DNA of 55,930 nt, taken from NCBI GenBank assembly GCA_021797855.1, contig JAJZYX010000006.1:1-55930 (forward strand), read 5' to 3'. Positions 16,146 to 24,181 of the stretch are shown piece by piece. Positions within the stretch are counted from its first letter, which is position 1, and each line of letters starts with the position of its first letter. Below the pieces are notes generated by a model that was not told where the DNA came from, ran no database searches, and saw nothing but the letters and a program-made list of their open reading frames with translations. Position numbers and translations under genes: made by a program. The stretch comes from Thermoplasmata archaeon. GTDB lineage: Archaea; Thermoplasmatota; Thermoplasmata; Thermoplasmatales; GCA-001856825.

Positions 16146-16499
16146 ATGACGGTTATCAAAAGGGAAGAGCTAGTCACGGCCCTTAACGTGATATTTAAAC
16201 CGTCTGGAATGAGCCAAAAGGAAATAGAGGAACTCGCAGACTACGTTCTCAGTTTCTTCGGTTTTGAAGACACACTCGTTGATAACATCCTTTCCCAGCA
16301 GGACAGGGACGTTTTCTACACGCTTGAGGAGACGGGGATACTATCGACGAGCAGCGAAGACATCACTCTTATGAAGGGAAAGACTTGGAGGATTCATTAC
16401 TGGCATATAAATGACCTGAAGATTAAGAATATACTCAGCACGAGCCAGGGCACTGAAGAGAACATCTACGACAAAATATTCAGGGAAGGACTCAAGTGA
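16146..16499 (+). CDS. DUF6015-like small protein (chromosomal copy)
   Basis: 117 residues. It has a helical N-terminal half (ELVTALNVIF, GMSQKEIEELADYVLSFFGFED) and a C-terminal wing-like part (VFYTLEETGILSTSSEDITLMKGKTWRIHYWHIN). The shape suggests a winged helix. It is the relative of the C-terminal part of the element protein at 623-1159. The family, which I recall as DUF6015, is archaeal and of unknown function. It has its own promoter and is followed by the PNPOx-UbiA gene. Confidence 0.7.
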   Translation: MTVIKREELVTALNVIFKPSGMSQKEIEELADYVLSFFGFEDTLVDNILSQQDRDVFYTLEETGILSTSSEDITLMKGKTWRIHYWHINDLKIKNILSTSQGTEENIYDKIFREGLK

Positions 16500-16557
16500 A
16501 TGGATGCGCTTGAGAACGTAACCTAAACCGGAGCACTGGTTAATCTATTTATATTCA

Positions 16558-17922
16558 GTGACTCTACTTGACCTGATGGGAGACGAGGTTCTGAGCCTTC
16601 TAAGAAAGGGAAGAACCATGGTTATTTCTACCTCGGGGGAAAACCTCTGGTCAGCCAAGGTTTTTTATGCACTAGAGGGAGGACTGGTCTTCCTGGTTGA
16701 AAAAGGCAGTCTCACTCTTAAGAACATACAGAAGAACGACAGGGTAGTCTTCACGATCGATTTTGATACACCAGACTTGTTTATCCAGGGTGTTGGAAGG
16801 GTCACTATCCTAGGTGAGCCAAAAGATTTCCACAGGGAGAGGGGCACTTTACTGTACAAGGTACCGGAGGACACTCTATTCGTTAAATCCGGTCACGTTC
16901 TCCTTGCGAAGCTTATGCCTGAGAACATTCGGTTCAGCGATTTTAGAGCCCAACCAAAAAAGACCGACTATAAATTCAAAGAGGAAGAGCTGAAAGAACG
17001 GAAGACTTTCAGATACTGGCGTGCACTCAGGCCGTGGTCGTTCCAGCAGAGCGTGACCTCCCTGATTTTCGGCGCCTTGCTGGCATTCCAGGTGAAGTTC
17101 TCATTTCCATCCAGCCTATTTTTTCTTGCCCTTTCCGCTTTGTCCCTAATAATGGTCCATGGCGCCTTCAACGCCTATAGCGACTATTTCGATTTTACCT
17201 TAAAGACTGATAAACCGGAAGGCATGGGATCGGCCGGGGCGAGGGTTCTGATAGATAGACTCATACCAACTGACAGATTCCTCTATTTCACCACTGCAGT
17301 CTTCATAGTTGGCCTAGCCATCGGTATATATCTTGTTGTGATTCGACCCGTTATACTTCCTTATGTAATTATAGGTCTCATAGCCGGTTTGCTCTACGGC
17401 CTTCCCAAATTCGGATGGAAGAGGGTTGCATTAGGTGATCTCGCAGTCTTCCTGGCATTCGGACCTGGAATATTCCTTGGCTCCCTCGTTCTCCAAGGCG
17501 GGAAAGTAGGAATCCCTCAGCTCCTGATTTCTTTTTCCCTGGGTATGATCATAGTTGCAATTCTCCACGGGAATAACTGGAGGGACATAAAGGATGACAA
17601 GGAGGCGGGGGTCAGGACTGTCGCGCTCTACCTTGGCGAAAAAGGTTCCTTCTACTACTATGTGACACTGATATGGGCATCTTATCCACTGTTTGTACTG
17701 GCCGTAATCCTGGAACCAAGACTTTTCCCCATTCTTGGCGCGTTACTGACAATTCCATGGGCTGTCAAACTGACAAAGATAGCAACTAATTCCAAGAATA
17801 TGAAGAGAAATTTGCTTGACATGCTCACTGCAAATTTCACATCTCTTCACATATACTTCTCAGTGCTGTTTCTTGTAATTTTCCTTGTGCTGGTATATTA
17901 TTTCCCCTTCATTCGTATCTGA
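16558..17922 (+). CDS. PNPOx-like flavin/heme domain fused to UbiA prenyltransferase
   Basis: 454 residues from the GTG at 16558. Residues 1-135 form a split-barrel of the pyridoxamine-phosphate-oxidase type (GRTMVISTSGENLWSAKVFY, VFLVEKGSLTLKN, FTIDFDTPDLFIQGVGRV), which often binds FMN, F420 or heme. Residues 150-454 are a UbiA-type membrane prenyltransferase with about nine helices; its two diphosphate-binding motifs are N205-A-Y-S-D209-Y-F-D212 and N339-x3-D343-x3-D347. The UbiA part most resembles MenA, the enzyme that prenylates dihydroxynaphthoate in menaquinone synthesis. The fusion is unusual; the barrel might bind or reduce a quinone precursor, but this is inference. Confidence 0.85.
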   Translation: MTLLDLMGDEVLSLLRKGRTMVISTSGENLWSAKVFYALEGGLVFLVEKGSLTLKNIQKNDRVVFTIDFDTPDLFIQGVGRVTILGEPKDFHRERGTLLYKVPEDTLFVKSGHVLLAKLMPENIRFSDFRAQPKKTDYKFKEEELKERKTFRYWRALRPWSFQQSVTSLIFGALLAFQVKFSFPSSLFFLALSALSLIMVHGAFNAYSDYFDFTLKTDKPEGMGSAGARVLIDRLIPTDRFLYFTTAVFIVGLAIGIYLVVIRPVILPYVIIGLIAGLLYGLPKFGWKRVALGDLAVFLAFGPGIFLGSLVLQGGKVGIPQLLISFSLGMIIVAILHGNNWRDIKDDKEAGVRTVALYLGEKGSFYYYVTLIWASYPLFVLAVILEPRLFPILGALLTIPWAVKLTKIATNSKNMKRNLLDMLTANFTSLHIYFSVLFLVIFLVLVYYFPFIRI

Positions 17923-17937
17923 CGGGCTGAGTAACGG

Positions 17938-18510
17938 TTAAACTGTATGATGCAAAGACCTGAGGTCTCTGACCTCATTTACCAGATTGGCAAGTAGCTC
18001 CTTCATGAATTTCTCCGCACCCTCATCAGAGAACTCCCCTCTCTCATTGATCTTCTTGTCTACGAAGCTTATGATGACCTCTGGCTTGTTGATTATTCTG
18101 GCATCGAGATAAACGAATGACTGCCTTAAGTGGTACTGTGCCCTTGCACCACCTATCATTCCTGTTGATGAGCTCATTATTGCCCCTACCTTCTTACTAA
18201 AGACATTATCCGGCATGGAAGCCCAGTCTATGGCGTTCTTCAGGAAACCTGGGACAGAATAGTTGTACTCAGGTGTAACAACAAGAAAACCGTCAGACTC
18301 TGCGATGACTTTCTTGAACTCCAAAACGGAATTGTCAGGTTCCTTTAGAAGGTCTGCATTGAACAACGGTATCCCAGAGATTTCAGCTATAACCAACCTT
18401 GATCCTGACGGCATCAGACTGGCTGCCTTCTCAAGCACCTTCCTGCTGTATGACCCTCTTCTTAGGCTTCCACCAAATCCTGCTATCGATACCGTAGCTT
18501 TCCCATTCAT
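17938..18510 (-). CDS. NADPH-dependent FMN reductase (azo/chromate reductase family)
   Basis: 190 residues of the flavodoxin-like FMN reductase family. The FMN phosphate loop is GFGGSLRRGSYSRKV, the isoalloxazine contact VVTPEYNYSVPGFLKNAIDWAS, and the third loop SSSTGMIGGARAQYHLRQ. These are the ChrR/ArsH-like signatures. It should reduce quinones, azo dyes or metals with NAD(P)H. It converges on the UbiA fusion gene (15 nt between the stops) and is divergent from the aldo-keto reductase. Confidence 0.9.
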   Translation of the reverse strand: MNGKATVSIAGFGGSLRRGSYSRKVLEKAASLMPSGSRLVIAEISGIPLFNADLLKEPDNSVLEFKKVIAESDGFLVVTPEYNYSVPGFLKNAIDWASMPDNVFSKKVGAIMSSSTGMIGGARAQYHLRQSFVYLDARIINKPEVIISFVDKKINERGEFSDEGAEKFMKELLANLVNEVRDLRSLHHTV

Positions 18511-18649
18511 GCGGGGGTATCAGCGGATCGTAGTTAAGTTTCATGAATGCTTCATGTTTAAACCGTGCATTCCATGTTTCCTTAGGGAATACAACCTTGT
18601 TGTCAGGAATAAAAACAAACTAATTTATCAGGGCGCCCATTTATTGTCC

Positions 18650-19456
18650 ATGGAAAGTGATCCCATAAAAATTCGGTACACCTATCTTGGAAACACCGGG
18701 GAAAGGGTATCAGAGATAGGTCTCGGGACTTATGGAATAACAAACTACAAGAAAGCAGAAGCTGCATTCTCATACGCTATAGAGAGAGGAGTTAACCTTA
18801 TAGATACTGCAGAAATCTACAACACGGAAGACTTCGTAGGGTCTATAATCAAAAGATTCGGAAGAGATAAGCTGTTCATAATCACGAAGGTCTGGCCGAA
18901 GAACTTGACCACAAAGGAAAGCACCATCAAGTCTGCAAGAGGATCATTGAGTAAGCTTGGCACCGACTACGTAGACCTGATCCTTATCCACTGGCCTCAC
19001 AGGAATATGAGCATAAGAGATCAGGTAAGGAATATCGAAGCTGTCCAGAAGGAAGGTCTCTCCCGATTCATAGGCGTAAGCAATTTTTCCGTAGAACAGA
19101 TGGAAGAGGCCAGAAATTCCACAGCCTCGGCAGAAATTGTGTGCAATGAGGTAAAATATAATCTGGAAGAAAGAGAAATTGAGGAGGGCGTCCTCCCCTA
19201 TAGCCAGAAGAAAAAGATATCTGTTATTGCCTACACTCCGCTTGCCAATGGAAATGTCTCAAAGGGTGCTTCCTTCCTGAAGATAATGAACGAAACTGGA
19301 AGGACACCAATTCAAATCTCGCTCAACTTCATCCTTAGTCATCCGGGTGTGATTCCCATACCCAAAACAGAAAATATCGATCACATGAAAGATATCCTAG
19401 GTTCTGTGGGCTGGAGTCTTAGTACTCCCCAGTTGAACCTTTTGAATGAAGCCTAG
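18650..19456 (+). CDS. Aldo/keto reductase
   Basis: 268 residues from the ATG at 18650, just downstream of a TATA-like TAATTTAT. The open frame extends much further upstream but that part overlaps the FMN reductase and is not conserved. The (beta/alpha)8 motifs are clear: GLGTYGI, the catalytic Asp-Tyr region NLIDTAEIYN, K in FIITKVWP, H in LILIHWPH, then GVSNFSVEQMEEA and the nucleotide-binding IPIPKTENIDHMKD. Substrate unknown; related archaeal enzymes act on aldehydes and 2,5-diketo sugars. Confidence 0.9.
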   Translation: MESDPIKIRYTYLGNTGERVSEIGLGTYGITNYKKAEAAFSYAIERGVNLIDTAEIYNTEDFVGSIIKRFGRDKLFIITKVWPKNLTTKESTIKSARGSLSKLGTDYVDLILIHWPHRNMSIRDQVRNIEAVQKEGLSRFIGVSNFSVEQMEEARNSTASAEIVCNEVKYNLEEREIEEGVLPYSQKKKISVIAYTPLANGNVSKGASFLKIMNETGRTPIQISLNFILSHPGVIPIPKTENIDHMKDILGSVGWSLSTPQLNLLNEA

Positions 19457-19650
19457 GACAAATTGATATTCTTGCACACAGACTCCGGGGAATGTTATAA
19501 ATCACCCTATATAAGGGCAGGGAAAGGGGAACGAAAGTGGGATTGAAAGCCGTGCTGTCTGATTTTGTTTTATCTTAGACAAATGAAACTTATTAAACGT
19601 CGCTTTAAATTGAAGATGGCTTCTAACAATCATTCTGTGTATCGCCTTAT

Positions 19651-19664
19651 ATACGATGACGTAT
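19651..19664. promoter_or_regulatory. Small dyad at the Lrp-gene promoter
   Basis: ATACG-ATGA-CGTAT lies directly after a TTATATA box and 12 nt before the ATG of the Lrp-type gene. Lrp regulators often control their own gene, so this may be an operator, though arms of 5 bp are weak evidence. Confidence 0.25.
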
Positions 19665-19676
19665 TTTTGAAATGTT

Positions 19677-20150
19677 ATGTCCCTCACTCTGTATGCGGAA
19701 TCGCTAGACAAGATCGATCTCAAAATTGTAGAGCTCCTCAGCGTGGACGGAAGAATAACCGATACCGAAATCGCCAAGAAGGTTGGACTAAGCAAAACGA
19801 GCGTGAGGCTGCGGAAACTTAAGCTTATCAAGTCCGGAAAAATAAAGATTCTAGGCATTCCGATTCTACAGAATTTGAATCTCGTATATGCTGACATCAT
19901 GATAAAGTTCCTGGTGAACACCTCTCAGAGCCAGATAGACAACTTCGTGAAGTCCCTCATGAAGGAGGATCGCATTTATGAGATTGACAGATATCTCTAC
20001 AAATACGACCTAGATATTGGCGTCTACCACTCCAACTTTGCCCTGCTGAAATCTTACATACAGGAGCTGTTCAAGCATGTAAAAATCATTGAGTCCTATG
20101 ATATATTTCCAGTATTGCAGTCCTACAAGGGGTTTGGAGTAATACTCTAG
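19677..20150 (+). CDS. Lrp/AsnC family transcriptional regulator
   Basis: 157 residues. The N-terminal HTH (about 10-58) shows LDKIDLKIVELLSVDGRITD, then TEIAKKVGLSKTSVRLRKLKL; the C-terminal RAM-like ligand domain follows, with YADIMIKFLVN, DRYLYKYDLDIGVY and SYDIFPVLQSYKGFGV. The effector is probably an amino acid or related metabolite. It stands alone with its own promoter. The target genes cannot be read from this window. Confidence 0.88.
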   Translation: MSLTLYAESLDKIDLKIVELLSVDGRITDTEIAKKVGLSKTSVRLRKLKLIKSGKIKILGIPILQNLNLVYADIMIKFLVNTSQSQIDNFVKSLMKEDRIYEIDRYLYKYDLDIGVYHSNFALLKSYIQELFKHVKIIESYDIFPVLQSYKGFGVIL

Positions 20151-20289
20151 CCCGGTGCTTCCCTAAACTGAGTTGTATTTCCCGTATTTCTTTTCGACCG
20201 GAACGTGAGGGATATCGAATTAAAAGGCCCCAGGGCTCATTATTTCAAGTCCCTTTCCCCTCCTCCAGATGCCAGTAGATTAAACTGAA

Positions 20290-20670
20290 ACTTTTTCAAT
20301 TCTGCATAATACGTATATCTAATTCCTTCTTTATCTTCATGGATTTCCTTGTTATTTCATAGTACTTTCATTCATCCCCTATCTTCAGCCTGCTCATTTT
20401 TTAGGAGCTTTGTAACATTCTTTTGGAGCATCGCCTTACTTTATCCATTTCCCCCAGTACCCTGTAGATGCGGCAGTGGAACTTCATACTACTGAAGTTC
20501 ATTAACACCCCATTCAGCTTGTATTAGTCTCTCGTTTTCGTCATTCCTTTCAGGACTTCAGGTTTTAGGTATTTCTTTACTGATACCTACGGGAATTTTG
20601 TGCTGGTTGGAGATAAGTTCATTCCTTTTTGCAAAGCTATCATGAAGCATATGTTTCGCATTATGAACAG
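20290..20670 (-). pseudogene. Decayed DDE transposase fossil (IS5-like)
   Basis: The 615-nt stretch before 20766 has no intact gene. On the minus strand, broken frames read NAKHMLHDSFAKRNELISNQ and, after stops and shifts, FSSMKFHCRIYRVLGEMDK and a region with TYYAELKKFQFNLLAS. The second piece resembles the end of IS5-type DDE transposases (FSSLKR..LGE..). Because the frames are interrupted and no terminal repeats are found, this is only a probable fossil. Confidence 0.35.
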
Positions 20671-20703
20671 GCTACGGTATTTGCCCATGAAGATTTTTGT
20701 ATG

Positions 20704-20717
20704 ATTTGTATACAAAT
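20704..20717. promoter_or_regulatory. 14-bp perfect palindrome upstream of the secreted repeat protein
   Basis: ATTTGTATACAAAT is perfectly symmetric and lies about 50 nt before the start at 20766, upstream of an AT-rich likely TATA region. It may be an operator, perhaps for the wHTH protein encoded in the next operon. Confidence 0.4.
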
Positions 20718-20765
20718 TTGAATAATCGTATTTATCCATAGCGTATTCTTTTATCAGGTGATTGA

Positions 20766-21908
20766 TTGAACGGAAAAGCAGCAATAGGAGTGATAGTGGT
20801 TCTGGTGATAGTAGCTGCGGTGCTTGGCTATGCATACTCAGCTGAAGTGGGACTGTCAAACAGCCTAAAGAGCAGCAACAGTTCTCTTGATCAGAAGGTA
20901 GGTAGCCTAAGCTCGCAGATTTCTGCCCTTACGACCAACTACACGGAGCTTAAGTCAAGCTACGGAACTCTGCAGAATGAGATTTCACAGCTTAACGGTA
21001 GCATATATCAACTGAATACAGCTCTCCAGAATAACCAGACAAACGTTGTCCTGAGCCAGGCATTCGCTCACTGGGATTATATAGCCATCGAAAATGCGAC
21101 GCTTCTGGCGCCTCAGTATACACCCAACGCAACTCTCAAATGGATAGGTGGTCCGCTCTCTGGAACCTACACTGGTCTGGACTCAATAACGTCCACTTGG
21201 AACAAGTTCTTCGGGCTTTGGAGCGCAGTATGGTTCTATACGGAATCGCCACCTGTAGTTACAAATAGCGGTGGAATGTATACAGTGAATGCCACGGTGC
21301 AATGGGTGTTGACATCTTTTGCTACTCCGCAGCAGGTAAACACGATAGTAACGAACTATACGATAGAGATGCATTATTTCGGAGGAAAACCGCTGATAAC
21401 AATGGAAGTGTGGCATATAGTTGGCGTAGGAGTGGTGTCATATCCGGCAAAAGAGGTTGAGAGCCTTCAGACGGAGGCCATGATGAACGCATCATTTTCT
21501 CACTGGAACAATATAGCCATTGAGAATGTCTCACTCGTAATGTCACAGTACATGCAGAATTCGTCATTACAGTGGATCGGAGGCAAACTTGCAGGAAATT
21601 ATACAAACTATTCGCAGATACAGTCCGTGTGGACAAAATTCTTTGGGCTCTGGAATGCCGTATGGTTTTACTCTGAGTCGCCACCATTGATAAGCATGAA
21701 CTTCACACAGGGCAATGCTGTTTCAGGAACCGTGACTGCGGACATACAATTCGTGGTTCAGAGCTCGTCTAACACTAGTTCCTTTGACTATATCAACGTG
21801 GTTTATACCATAGACTTCAGTGTGATCAATGGTAACTTCATAATAACGCATGAGGTATTCGATAATGTAGGCACTGGTCCTCTCTCGCAGGTGTCAACGT
21901 TTGCCTGA
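20766..21908 (+). CDS. Membrane-anchored protein: coiled coil plus two tandem NTF2/SnoaL-like repeats
   Basis: 380 residues; TTG start with a GGTGAT site before it. Residues 5-25 form one membrane or signal anchor (IGVIVVLVIVAAVLGYAY). About 30-85 are a Ser/Asn/Leu-rich coiled coil. Then come two copies of a domain of about 120 residues, matching strongly: FAHWDYIAIENATL...WIGGPLSGTY / FSHWNNIAIENVSL...WIGGKLAGNY, and KFFGLWSAVWFYTESPP / KFFGLWNAVWFYSESPP. The repeat looks like the SnoaL/NTF2 cone. Many N-x-S/T sites suit an extracellular glycoprotein. No catalytic residues are evident; function unknown. Confidence 0.75.
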   Translation: MNGKAAIGVIVVLVIVAAVLGYAYSAEVGLSNSLKSSNSSLDQKVGSLSSQISALTTNYTELKSSYGTLQNEISQLNGSIYQLNTALQNNQTNVVLSQAFAHWDYIAIENATLLAPQYTPNATLKWIGGPLSGTYTGLDSITSTWNKFFGLWSAVWFYTESPPVVTNSGGMYTVNATVQWVLTSFATPQQVNTIVTNYTIEMHYFGGKPLITMEVWHIVGVGVVSYPAKEVESLQTEAMMNASFSHWNNIAIENVSLVMSQYMQNSSLQWIGGKLAGNYTNYSQIQSVWTKFFGLWNAVWFYSESPPLISMNFTQGNAVSGTVTADIQFVVQSSSNTSSFDYINVVYTIDFSVINGNFIITHEVFDNVGTGPLSQVSTFA

Positions 21909-21963
21909 ACTCATTTTCTTTTCTTCTATACTTTTTTATAAAGACAATTCATATCCACAAGCG

Positions 21964-22290
21964 TTGAGATACAGGATAAATTTCAGAGACATAGAGATTA
22001 AAGATGCAGAGTTGAAGCGGTCCCTCTTCTGGCTTCTCATAGCCTCTAGGGGAGGGGATACGAGGATTAAGATTCTCAGCCTCATCCTGAATGAACCCTT
22101 GAACAAGAACGAGCTGAGTAAAAGCCTTGGCCTCAACTACAGGACAGTAACGCATCACCTCAACGTGCTTATTAGAAACAACATCATACGCGAAGACCAG
22201 AAATATGGAGGACTGGTTTATGTGAATGAAGTAATGGAAGAGGAATTAAAGGAAATAATCGGCAAGCTTATAGGGGGGAACAACCAATGA
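21964..22290 (+). CDS. ArsR-like winged-helix regulator
   Basis: About 108 residues from the TTG at 21964; the open frame begins at a TTG at 21901. The later TTG sits about 24 nt after a TTTTTTATAAAG box, fitting a leaderless mRNA. The HTH is clear: RGGDTRIKILSLILNEPLNK, ELSKSLGLNYRTVTHHLNVL, then a wing with KYGGLVYVN. It overlaps the following membrane-protein gene by ATGA, so the two act as a unit. Confidence 0.8.
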   Translation: MRYRINFRDIEIKDAELKRSLFWLLIASRGGDTRIKILSLILNEPLNKNELSKSLGLNYRTVTHHLNVLIRNNIIREDQKYGGLVYVNEVMEEELKEIIGKLIGGNNQ

Positions 22291-22574
22291 TTGGAATACC
22301 ATGGGTAGTGAACTTGGTGATGGAAGGAGCTGAAATAGCCATATTCTTGGCCATTCTTCTATCATTCGTTGATACTTACAGGAAAAATGGACAGGGGGTA
22401 ATGATCAAACTAATTCTGTTCTCTGTGTTTATGGTCGTGTTTGAATCTCTTCTTGTCTACGTTACATACTTCCTTTCAACAAGGTTCGGTCCGAGTTTAG
22501 CGTCCGTAGTTATTTTGCTTAATGTTTTTCTGATAGCTGCACTCTACTTAATGCTTCGTGTAGTGAGCTCCTGA
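22287..22574 (+). CDS. Small membrane protein, 95 aa
   Basis: 95 residues with three hydrophobic helices (about 5-26, 40-62 and 70-92) and few charges. It is coupled by an ATGA overlap to the winged-helix gene. Such regulator plus small membrane protein pairs are common in archaea and often sense a membrane state, but no family is recognised. Confidence 0.65.
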   Translation: MIGIPWVVNLVMEGAEIAIFLAILLSFVDTYRKNGQGVMIKLILFSVFMVVFESLLVYVTYFLSTRFGPSLASVVILLNVFLIAALYLMLRVVSS

Positions 22575-22630
22575 TGCGTTTTTTCACCAACCTTTGTCAC
22601 CGTGGACGATAAAGCTCTGCTGAATCACAA

Positions 22631-22703
22631 TAGCCCCGGGCAGATTCGAACTGCCGTCGTCGGATCCAAAGTCCGAAATGCTTGTCCACTACACCACGGG
22701 GCT
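22631..22703 (-). tRNA. tRNA-Gln(TTG)
   Basis: 73-nt cloverleaf on the minus strand: acceptor AGCCCCG/CGGGGCT, anticodon stem TCGGA/TCCGA around CTTTGGA (anticodon TTG), T arm GGCAG-TTCGAAT-CTGCC. Discriminator A; CCA not encoded. No intron. Confidence 0.95.
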
Positions 22704-22733
22704 TCTAATCTTTATCTGGATGCGGATAAAAAT

Positions 22734-23969
22734 CTATCCTGACTTGTAACTTAGGAACTCCTTCCCAAGTAATTCCCTTGCTATTATAAGCTTCATTATG
22801 TTTATTCCGCCCTCAGCTCCAACATAATACGACATAACTCCACCCTGGGCAGCCCCAAGGGGCAGGTCCTTCGTGTATGCGGCTGCTCCGTGCCATACCA
22901 TTACCTTCGTAATGATCTCGTGCGCCGTCGGGGGGCCGGTCATCTTGGCAAGGGAGACTGCAAGATTCTGCTCAGACAGTGGAACGCGCTCCTTATTTTT
23001 GTATACCCTGTCAAGAGTCCAGGCAGCCTTTTGCGTCAGAAGCCGGGAAGATTCCAGCTTTCCATAGAGCTCGGACAACTCAAACTGCAACCCCTCCTGT
23101 TTACCTAACGGCTGGTCAAAAAGTATTCTCGTCCTAAGATGCTCTCTCCCCATATCCAGCGCTTCAAAGGCAGCACCGTTGCATGCGGCGGCTACGTAGA
23201 CTCTCGCGATGTTGAACCCCTCCATTATTATGTGGAATCCCTGACCAACCTCCCCGACTCTGTAGCTATCTTCTATCTCCATATCGCTGAAGGAAAAACC
23301 TCCAGTAGACAACCCTTCCCTCGCTATGTTGTTGAACAAGGTCGTAGATATCTGATTCCTGACCTTTCCGTCCGTTCCCTTTATCATCAGTGCGAATGTG
23401 GTGAATGCCTTTGACGCAAGTTTCTTGTCTCCCGTTCTCAGCAAAGTGAGGAATCCGCCTCCCCCAGGCAACCCGAGAGCTTCTCTAACGCCACTAATAT
23501 ACACTTTCTCTCCTGTCGCAAGCCAGTCGCTTCCATTCCTCACGGCATTGGATTTCTCATTCATCACATCCGAGCCACCGGAAGGCTCAGTAGACCCTAT
23601 TCCGAAGAAGGTCCTTCCTTTGGCTATCGAAGGGAGAATCTCCTCCTTTGCCTCTTCCGTTCCGTACTTTTCGAGCATAGCAGGCCAGCCATTGAGAAGA
23701 AGGACGTAAACAGGAAGCGCCATAGATACGTCCCCGCGTGCAAGTTCCTCTATGATTGAAGACATCTGCGAGATTGTCCCACCTGCCCCTCCATACTTTT
23801 CTGAGAGAGTGAAGCCTATGAATCCAGCTTCCGCTGCCTTGCGGATGATGTCCTCGGGGATACTGTTGGAGTAGGAAATCTTATCTCTCTGAGGAATAAC
23901 ATACTTCTGTACAAACTCCCTGGCGTTCTCCCTGATGAGCCTGTCGTCCTCGGTTAAACCGAAATCCAT
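22734..23969 (-). CDS. Acyl-CoA dehydrogenase family protein
   Basis: 411 residues. Acyl-CoA dehydrogenase motifs: GFIGFTLSEKYGGAGGT, GIGSTEPSGGSDV, GEKVYISG, LLFDQPLGKQE-type (RILFDQPLGKQ) and WHGAAAYTKDLPLG near the end. The segment YYVGAEGGINIMK places a Glu near the usual catalytic position. It differs from the other dehydrogenase at 12723, with an insertion around ALGLPGGGGFLTLLR, so it likely has another substrate. It is preceded by its own promoter and follows tRNA-Gln on the same strand. Confidence 0.87.
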   Translation of the reverse strand: MDFGLTEDDRLIRENAREFVQKYVIPQRDKISYSNSIPEDIIRKAAEAGFIGFTLSEKYGGAGGTISQMSSIIEELARGDVSMALPVYVLLLNGWPAMLEKYGTEEAKEEILPSIAKGRTFFGIGSTEPSGGSDVMNEKSNAVRNGSDWLATGEKVYISGVREALGLPGGGGFLTLLRTGDKKLASKAFTTFALMIKGTDGKVRNQISTTLFNNIAREGLSTGGFSFSDMEIEDSYRVGEVGQGFHIIMEGFNIARVYVAAACNGAAFEALDMGREHLRTRILFDQPLGKQEGLQFELSELYGKLESSRLLTQKAAWTLDRVYKNKERVPLSEQNLAVSLAKMTGPPTAHEIITKVMVWHGAAAYTKDLPLGAAQGGVMSYYVGAEGGINIMKLIIARELLGKEFLSYKSG

Positions 23970-24181
23970 TGTAATCAGAAGTAATTTCTTCTAAATATTT
24001 GAATCCTAGACTTGAAGCCTGTACGAGTCGACGTATCAATAATTCTTTGAAAAATCTAAAAATGTCAAACCCCGCCTCTATAAAGGTCATTCAGGAACAG
24101 ATTAGATCCTATTTCCATTCCCAGTCAGTTCGGGCGGGGTCAGGTCATATTGATGTGATGAAGCGATCCGATTCCCGATAT

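Noticed and set aside
18263-18649. Upstream extension of the aldo-keto reductase frame by 129 codons
   Set aside because: It is antisense to the FMN reductase and its promoter, and the conserved family start lies at 18650 after a TATA-like box.
20587-20859. A 90-codon minus-strand frame upstream of the secreted repeat protein
   Set aside because: It covers the palindrome and promoter of 20766 and the first codons of that gene; no family features.
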